This document shows, piece after piece, positions 57,126 to 64,000 of a stretch of 64,000 nucleotides of DNA. The notes under the pieces were generated by a model. That model made no database searches. It was not told the DNA's origin and saw nothing but the letters and a program-made list of their open reading frames with translations. How positions within the stretch are numbered: the first letter of the stretch is position 1; every line of letters begins with the position of its first letter. The translations under genes and the position numbers were made by a program. The DNA is taken from contig CAVNZM010000010.1 of NCBI GenBank assembly GCA_963693365.1, positions 1,364,001-1,428,000 of the forward strand, read 5' to 3'. This DNA comes from Amoebidium appalachense. Its lineage: Eukaryota > Ichthyosporea.

Positions 57126-59950
57126 ATACGTATCAAAAGCTCGGTGCCACGTGCACGTTCGTGGGCACGGTATATGCATGCATGCATGTGCAGCACTTGT
57201 ACATGTACTATGGCGTACGTGTGCACGATGCATGCACATGATATATGCACGTGAGCTGGGTGATTTCAGCTGATCAGTATAATAAAAAAAATCAGTATCA
57301 TATCCATGATCGAACCTGATGCGAGGCTCACTGAGTCACGAGTCTCAGGTGCGGTATTGCAGTTTTATCCAACTTGCCATGGGCTCACGAATCATGTTCA
57401 CTCTTTAGAGTTCTACGAAGTGCGCATATGAATTTGAACATATTTATGGTTGCAATTAATATTATGCCATATACATAGTAGGGGGGTTTACGCTGTTTAC
57501 TCGAGGCAAAGAGAGTACCACGACCTTGAATGATAGTTGGCCAAACTTTGCAAACTTTGCAACCAGGCAGCTGTGACGTCCCGCCGAGATCTCGGCCTAA
57601 CGCAGCTACCTACTATAATAAGGCCACCATAATACCCCAAAGATCTTGATAATGTCGCTAACTTATATTATAAATGACGGTAATTAGGTCCATTGACCCT
57701 AGCAGGGGCACACACATAAGAAAATGCCCCTCAATATACTATGTAGTTATGTCGCCATCTATTCAGGCGAGAAAGGGCAACTTGCGTCCGGACCTTATAA
57801 TATGTATTTACGAGCCCCTCGGGCCCGGCAAAGGCTCAGTCAAAAAGAAAATTTTCGCACCCTGGAATATGGTGCATCACTCCGATCCGAACTTCAGACA
57901 TGGCGCCGCCATCGCAGCCACTGTTTCAAATGCGATGGAGAAGATTACGAGTAAAAGCCAAATTTCTGTAATAATTCTCCACAATTAATGTGTGCCACAA
58001 ACCACTGAAGTATATGTTTAAGTACTGTAAGAACGCCACCAGGACTTCTTTTATTGTTTCATTCAAGAAGAGATCATTCATGATCATGAGTGCTTCATGT
58101 GGAGTGAATAGTTTAGGGGGTTTTGTGGAAAGTCCTAGAGCCAATCAGAAGAACATAACGAATAAAGTATTTGGAGCAGTTTAATCCAACCAGGTTTTTT
58201 CTGTTAGTTTAAATCTATCTATGAAATTTGGGTCTAAATCCACTACTTGATATACTTCCAACAATAGGCTTCGGTGAACACTCAGGCACCAAAGAGATAA
58301 CCTCAAAATACTACTTTTCATATAAATAGTGCTTGATGGGTGCACTGCGCATGCGTGCACAAATATTTAATCATACTCATCGAGTATTAGCTCAATGAGT
58401 ATTAGCTAATTTCCTCCAGTTAATTCTTATAAAGTTGCTTGTAGTATAAATACGCTGACTACGTATATACGCGTACGTGTACAGTACATGTACGGCCGAC
58501 ATGTATGGCCGACGTAGTGTGCATGCGCGCCTGCATGTGCGCAGGCGTCGATCGATCGCCATGTCACCATGATGTCAGGCCGGCGGGCGCCGGTTAGCAT
58601 TGTCCGGCCGCCCGGTTCTACGCTACAAATCGGTTACAATAAGGTTGGCACACAGAGACAATAACAGCAGCTATGAGACAATTGCAAGTGCGTGATGTTC
58701 ATGCATGCCAAAATACATGTACACTGTGCGCTTGAATGTCATGTGATCTTTGAACGTTACAACTTTTGCACGTTGACTCAGAGGAAATGAGGAGTCGATG
58801 GGGACTCTTCTAGCTCCGCGCATCCAAAATGTGCGAAACAGATTTGCGATTGGACGATGTGACAAGATCTACCACCTGTCCGGAACAAATTCCAAAATTT
58901 GCAGGGTTTGCCTTACGAATCGTATTGGTCCAAAATACGATTTAGGAAACCCCGCAATACGATAAAAAAGGGGCATCCAATTAGTGAATACGACCCTGAA
59001 GGGTGTTGAAATGCTCGGAATTAGACTAAATACGATTAAGAGCGCCAAACCCAAGCTGTGACCCCTGCAAATTTGGACTAAGGAATGCATATTTGCGGCT
59101 CTAAACTCATTTGATTGGCTAATTCTGATAACTCTAATACTATCCCGGATAGTTCTGCACACATTCCATCCCGCCAGTCAGGGCGTTGGTGACGTCAAAA
59201 GCCTTGCATTGAAGTTATTGATACTAACGAGGGAGACGCCTAATGCCTATCCGAATTCACACGCAGATTGTTGTATAATGGCTCTTTAGGAAAAGAATAA
59301 TAGTTGAAACATTTTCGCTTAAAAATCACAATACATGAGTTTTATTTTTTCCCCTCACTTCTAGCTATACTTTGCGCGATCACACAACAATTCAACCGGC
59401 TCTCGATTCCTTATTCCAATCACTTTTGCGACACCCTCGAGGTTATCTTTCCGGCCCGCAGCTCGACCTCTCGCATACCCTGTACATGTGCACTTTCTTC
59501 GGTTGAATAGGATGAAAATTTGGAATTCTGACATCTCAGCTCACTGCGACCGGCTTCACAGTTTTTACAAAGATGGTTGTACAAAACATAAAGAAGGGGG
59601 CCGAACAATGTTATTATATACTGTAATTGTAAGGTCATAAGGTCATTTTTACTAGTGGAGTTGCCGTTGTTTGATGCACATGAAACATGTGTTCCTGAAC
59701 CGTTACAACGCTCGTTTATTTGCGTTCTGCTGGTCAGAGCGATTACCGTTGACAACAAAGCCAGCAAGAATCGGCTCGGAGCCGCTACAAAAAAACTAAG
59801 ATTTATCTTTCCGACTGACATTGTGCCGGTCATAATCCCCAAGCACCCACTAATAACACCTTGCTACGAGCTCAAACCAACTTCGGTTTAGTAACAGTTT
59901 CCGGCAACACACACAGTTTCTACCAGTTTCATGTTTCGTTTGGCTGAGGC

Positions 59951-61536
59951 ATGCCCCAAAACTCCACAATGGACATCTGGAGCCAAAAATGGACCGCAAA
60001 ACAGCTGGATATCCTTACCACCACCACGAGGGTAGCCTCCATATCAGGCATGTTGGGTTCCTTGAGCATCATGGCTCTTTTTTCCGTTACGCCTAAGAAC
60101 AGAAGACAGATTCATCACCACATTCTGCTCTTTATGAGCATATCCGAGGTGTGCGGGAGCATTGGGACGGTGATGGCGATGTCCGCTTATGGAAACCACG
60201 CTGTCTGCGAAGTCCAGGTACAGGAAGTTGATTTCTTTATGATGTATGTTGTGTGGCGTGGAACATGTTTTTGGTAACTGCTATAACGGAAGGATTTCTC
60301 GAGGTATTATTAATTATTAGACCGGTCGGTAGTCGTTTGTGGTCTTCACACCAAGTCCTGCACACACGCAAAAACACGCACACAAAAAAAACGAAAACAC
60401 ACACTCCGGTAGACACGATTTTGCGGTGGTACTTTCAACGTAACCGGTGAGCTACAGTCGCCCGTACAAAAGGCCACACAAGAGCACTAGCTAGCTTGTA
60501 GAAAGGGTTTTTTTTTTTTGTAATTTGGTTTTTCTTTCCCGATGTACTTCTTCCCTCTGCCCACGTGTGTTTACTAAGCCTAACCGGGCCACCGTACTCT
60601 CCCTCCTTCCCCCTCCCCACCCTCCGCTCTCCCCCACACCACGACCACATGAGACTAGACTAACCACCACCACCCTGTCCTCCTTTTTTGCAGGGCTGGC
60701 TGATTCAATTTGCCCTTTCGGGTGTTTTGTGGAATGTCTGCCTTGCTACGGACATGCTTCTGCGACTCCTCTGGGCATGGAAAGAGGATGAAAGCCGCCA
60801 ACTTCTCAAATACTACCACCTTTTCTGCTGGCTTTTTCCCCTCGTGTCCGCGTCTCTGCTCGTAAAATGGGACGCTTTCGGTCCGGCAGGAACATGGTGC
60901 TGGATTCACCACGACTTCAAGATGTACCGTTTTGCTTTTTACTACATCATCGTATGGGTGTCGTGGGCTTACATCCTGTTTATCGTAATCCTCCTGATTA
61001 GGCACATCACCCATATATGGCACGAGGCCGGGCACCATGTTGACAGCAACAAGATTTACGTTATTGTTCAGGTCGCGAGTTATTCCATTGCTTTTCTTCT
61101 GTCGTGGGCACCCGGCACACCCAACCGCATTCATAATCTACTCCATCCAAACGATCCGGTTTTCGCACTGGTTTTCATGCACTGTCTCCTCTTTCCCCTT
61201 CAGGGGTTCATTAACTTTTTCGTTTATACGGCCCCGGGGCTCTATCGGAAATGGCACAAAGGCAGAACAATTAATCTCGCAAACAACGGGATAACTGTTG
61301 TTTCGGCCGATGACGCGTCAAAAAACACGGAAACGATCAGTGCACACCAGAGATCCAGCCTGGTCACGCCATCATGCCATGCTATGCTTCATGAGAAAAA
61401 ACCTACGGCAATTAATCACAGCATAACGGACGAAGTATTCACGGATATAATATTGGACGAGATTGTAAACGGCCAAGTGAGTCGAAAGAATTCCACGAAT
61501 GTAAGTGGGGAAGCGGCACACTCGGAGATGGTTTAA
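59951..61536 (+). CDS. cAMP-receptor-like seven-transmembrane GPCR (Dicty_CAR/GPR157 type)
   Basis: Two exons, 59951-60217 and 60694-61536 (stop TAA), phase 0, 369 residues. The N terminus is short with an N-glycosylation site (N4-S-T). Seven hydrophobic segments fall at about residues 22-46, 56-80, 91-117, 129-148, 168-191, 209-228 and 244-267. The junction reads CEVQ-GWLIQF before TM3, and GTWCWI (155-160) precedes TM5. Both are signatures of the Dictyostelium cAMP-receptor family and of animal GPR157. C86 and C158 are placed for the usual extracellular disulfide. The C-terminal tail of about 100 residues is hydrophilic and Ser/Thr-rich, as expected for regulation by phosphorylation. Family members signal from the plasma membrane through G proteins; the ligand cannot be predicted. 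The intron ends ttttttgcag. This gene has the least repeat-rich surroundings of the four. Confidence 0.88.
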
Positions 61537-61799
61537 GCGCGCAAATCCGCCTGCCGTAGTGGGGTTTTTCATCGATTTTATCTTAAATATCCACATCATA
61601 CGATAGCCCAACGATAGCCCAAGAGGGAAAATGAGGGGAACAAATAAGTATGCTTTCGTAGTAATGATAGTAATGTTACCATTTCTTGTGCAAGGTCTTA
61701 AGCTTACGCGTACTTTCTTTTCTATGAATATTTAGCCGCTAAGTTAGGGGGGTTAAAATGGTTTTATACAGTGTCGTAACGAATGTTTCGAATTTCAAT

Positions 61800-61862
61800 C
61801 CCATTTTTAGATATACATGGCCCATTTTTAGATATACATGGCCCATTTTTAGATATACATGG
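61800..61862 (+). repeat. Three tandem 21-base units
   Basis: CCCATTTTTAGATATACATG plus G, three exact copies in a row. Confidence 0.95.
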
Positions 61863-61923
61863 TAGTGCTATACCTACGGGATATCGATATTACCTTAAGA
61901 GTATGCGCCGTGACGGGCGCACG

Positions 61924-61966
<43 letters not shown>

Positions 61967-62108
61967 CGCCCACACGCTTGCAAACACACACGTAAACATG
62001 TAGACACATGTGCACACTGCGACACACTGTGACACTCGCACAATGTTCCCTTTTTGAACCAGAAAGCACAGAAACAGTTTTTGCGCTGTTTTACTTCAAG
62101 AGCGCACG

Positions 62109-62276
62109 TTTATATCTCGTCATCATACAAGAAACGGCAGCCTAATTAGGCCAAATATTGCCTAGTGCAATAAGTATTATGTTCTATGGAGACGTTTATA
62201 TCTCGTTATCATACAAGAAACGGCAGCCTAATTAGCCAAATATTGCCTAGTGTAATAAGTATTATGTTCTATGGAG
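62109..62276 (+). repeat. Two tandem units of about 84 bases
   Basis: GTTTATATCTCGTCATCATA at 62109 and its near copy at 62193; both units end TATTATGTTCTATGGAGA. Confidence 0.93.
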
Positions 62277-62515
62277 AAACCTCCCTATATAAAGAATTGG
62301 CTGTGAGTAGTGGAATGTAAGATAGAGCATGCGGCAATGGTTATCATTAGGTTATTATGTGAAACCGTGTGAATATGGACGAATTGTGTTCATACCGAAA
62401 CTGGTTTTCGGATTTTATTGCATATGTGACTTTTATGAATATAAATTTATGAATATATCTGATGTGTGATATTCTCGTTGGGCTGCCTTTGGCCGTATCA
62501 GTCCGAAGTTGGTAT

Positions 62516-62909
62516 TTTTATTTCTTATTTATCCCGTTTCACTCCCGGCGAGGCACTGCCTCAGGGGAGCTTACCGTCTTCCGCCTAGACACAGATCGTA
62601 CTGTATAGTACACTCATAAGTCAGGATTCTAATTGACCCCAACTGGCACTATTTTTAGTTACACCTTATCCCACGGTTCTAGCCGCAGCAACGCTAGTAG
62701 GGAAGTGAGCACAGCTCACTTTAACAACACCAGCCGGGAGCGACCCGGGACACATACACAAACATAAAGACTTGAAAGGGAAGACCCCATGCCCAGGACG
62801 CTGACCCGAACCGTGGCCGGTGACTCGGATTGGTCTCCCACTTGAACGTTGGGCCGGGATACCCAAGCGGCGCGCCGTCGACGTCAGAGGGCCGGTGCTG
62901 TTCATGACG
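62516..62909 (-). mobile_element. SINE-like element, copy 2 (-), with 18-base target duplication
   Basis: This is the reverse complement of the 12384-12761 element. It is bounded by identical TCAGTCCGAAGTTGGTAT copies at 62498-62515 and 62910-62927. Read on the - strand, the 3' end is an A-rich tail of ATAAATAAGAAATAAAAA type next to the duplication. A long direct repeat with an A-rich tail is the mark of target-primed retrotransposition. Confidence 0.85.
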
Positions 62910-64000
62910 TCAGTCCGAAGTTGGTATATTTTAGGCATATATCGCGGATATCAATGTAAGCGGCTTCAACAAAACAGAATTTCCAGACATATATCTTGGA
63001 TATCAGAAATTTTTGGTTTTGCGACTTTGAAACAGATTTTCAAGACATGTATCAAGACATGTATCATAAAGATTTATACAGTCTATAATTTGGGAAGCGG
63101 TGTGAGCACAGCCCGTCGTGTGCATGTGTGGCTTACAGTAACTGCGTTTTCCAGCACGGCCACACACTTGATGACGGGCGCCACAGGCGCCCCAAGCTAT
63201 ATATATACATATACACCGGAGTACGGGATAATTATACACCATTGTCAAAATGTTTTTACGGTTTCGGAACCACATTTCACTGGGTCGGACATATATCATG
63301 GATATCAAAAAGATTATCCAACTTCGATGTATGGGCTGCAGCACAAAAATGCTTCGAAATCGCATGGTTATGCTCTTCTCAGACAGACCAGTTTGTTTGA
63401 GAGGCGAGATATTCTTTTTCCTCCCAGGCCTAATTGTGTACTAGTATGGATCCTCCCTGCCATTAATATTCTCCACCATTAAAATCAATAGTGGGAAAGC
63501 TGGGTTATTTTTAAAAAAAATTATGCCTGCAGCCAGAATTTTGGATGATCTTATTAGCGGACACATTGACAAATCACTCTGGAGCATGCATGAATATGCA
63601 TGGAATGTGCATGGCAAGAGGAGGGGAATAGCCAAGCACGATGCAGAAGAGATATGAAATAGAGGCTCGAGCTCAAACACAAACTTTTGAAAACACGGCG
63701 GTGGTCCGACAAAACATTGGTTCTGTGTCATGCTCCCTTTTTGCCCGGCCTGCTGCAGATGCACGAATATTGAGCTCTCGGGGAGCCCCCCCCTCCCCCC
63801 CCCTCGCCTTCACCTCCGGCAGAGGCCAAAAATAAAATTTTGACAGCGGCTTTTGAAATTTGATACTATGCCCAACAACCCGGCCCAAACTTTGTTGGGG
63901 GGGGGGGGGGGGGGGGGGGGGGGGTTGAATGGTGGAAGGCATCTGTATGTAGTTAGAGTCGTTAACCGTTAACAGTGTGTTGGTTTGGCTAATTCAACTC

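Larger units (their letters stand above)
53871..59950. other. Intergenic region before the GPCR gene
   Basis: Holds a (TGCG)n array, a CA-based minisatellite in two blocks, and from 57240 on about 2.7 kb of ordinary sequence without a gene I can support. AATAAA at 54958-54963 is a possible polyadenylation signal for the upstream gene. Confidence 0.5.
61537..64000. other. Downstream of the GPCR: repeats, SINE-like copy, no gene seen
   Basis: Holds a three-copy 21-base repeat, a (CA)n, an 84-base duplication, the SINE-like element and a recurring ATATATC-GGATATCA motif. The remainder shows no convincing coding region. Confidence 0.5.

Noticed and set aside
57674-57988. 104-codon reading frame on the + strand
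   Set aside because: No domain, no splice or promoter signal, amino-acid pattern not convincing.
59420-59842. 140-codon reading frame on the - strand, divergent from the GPCR, with two hydrophobic stretches
   Set aside because: No homology I can recognise and no conserved motif; could be real but unsupported.
62498-62927. LTR solo element
   Set aside because: The flanking duplication is 18 bases and one end is A-rich, which fits target-primed retrotransposition and not an LTR insertion.

Overview
The window is eukaryotic nuclear DNA. It has spliced genes with short exons (43-163 bases) and GT-AG introns that are packed with simple repeats. I cannot name the organism. The mix of a cysteine-type SelO, a FAM72 protein, a DUF1769/UPF0590 protein joined to PX, PH and DUF547 modules, and a cAMP-receptor-like GPCR suggests a unicellular eukaryote or an early-branching relative of animals and fungi. 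That is inference only.

All four genes I can support lie on the + strand. (1) 928-10081 is the 3' part of a SelO (protein AMPylase pseudokinase) gene, whose 5' end lies outside the window. (2) 14128-18535 is a complete six-exon FAM72 gene; its exons splice in frame and their sum is a multiple of three. (3) 22950-53790 is one 25-exon gene of about 31 kb. It encodes about 984 residues: an N-terminal membrane segment, a DUF1769 region, a PX domain, a PH-like domain and a C-terminal DUF547 domain. Splice phase is continuous across all 25 exons. (4) 59951-61536 is a two-exon seven-transmembrane receptor of the Dictyostelium cAMP-receptor/GPR157 type. I see no functional link between the four neighbours.

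Most of the remaining sequence is low complexity: (CA)n/(GT)n, (GA)n/(CT)n, long C or G homopolymers, one (ATT)n array of about 205 bases and a (TGCG)n array. Several transposon-like elements can be defined. One is a family of about 20 short elements with tRNA-promoter-like boxes that end in a poly(C) tail. Another is a SINE-like element present in two inverted copies, one with an 18-base target duplication. A third is a 783-base inverted-repeat DNA element inside a SelO intron, and a fourth is a probable smaller MITE.

The most unusual signal is in intron structure. Introns begin with (GT)n or a C tract directly after the 5' splice site, and several end with (CA)n running straight into the 3' splice site. 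Exon edges together with their splice sites are also repeatedly copied as 'echoes' into the neighbouring intron. Single-base phase conflicts at three points (1961-1963, 5646/8340, 53734-53739) suggest either consensus errors or recent lesions.

Limits: exon boundaries come from reading splice signals, phase and protein-family resemblance by eye. No alignment, transcript data or gene finder was used.
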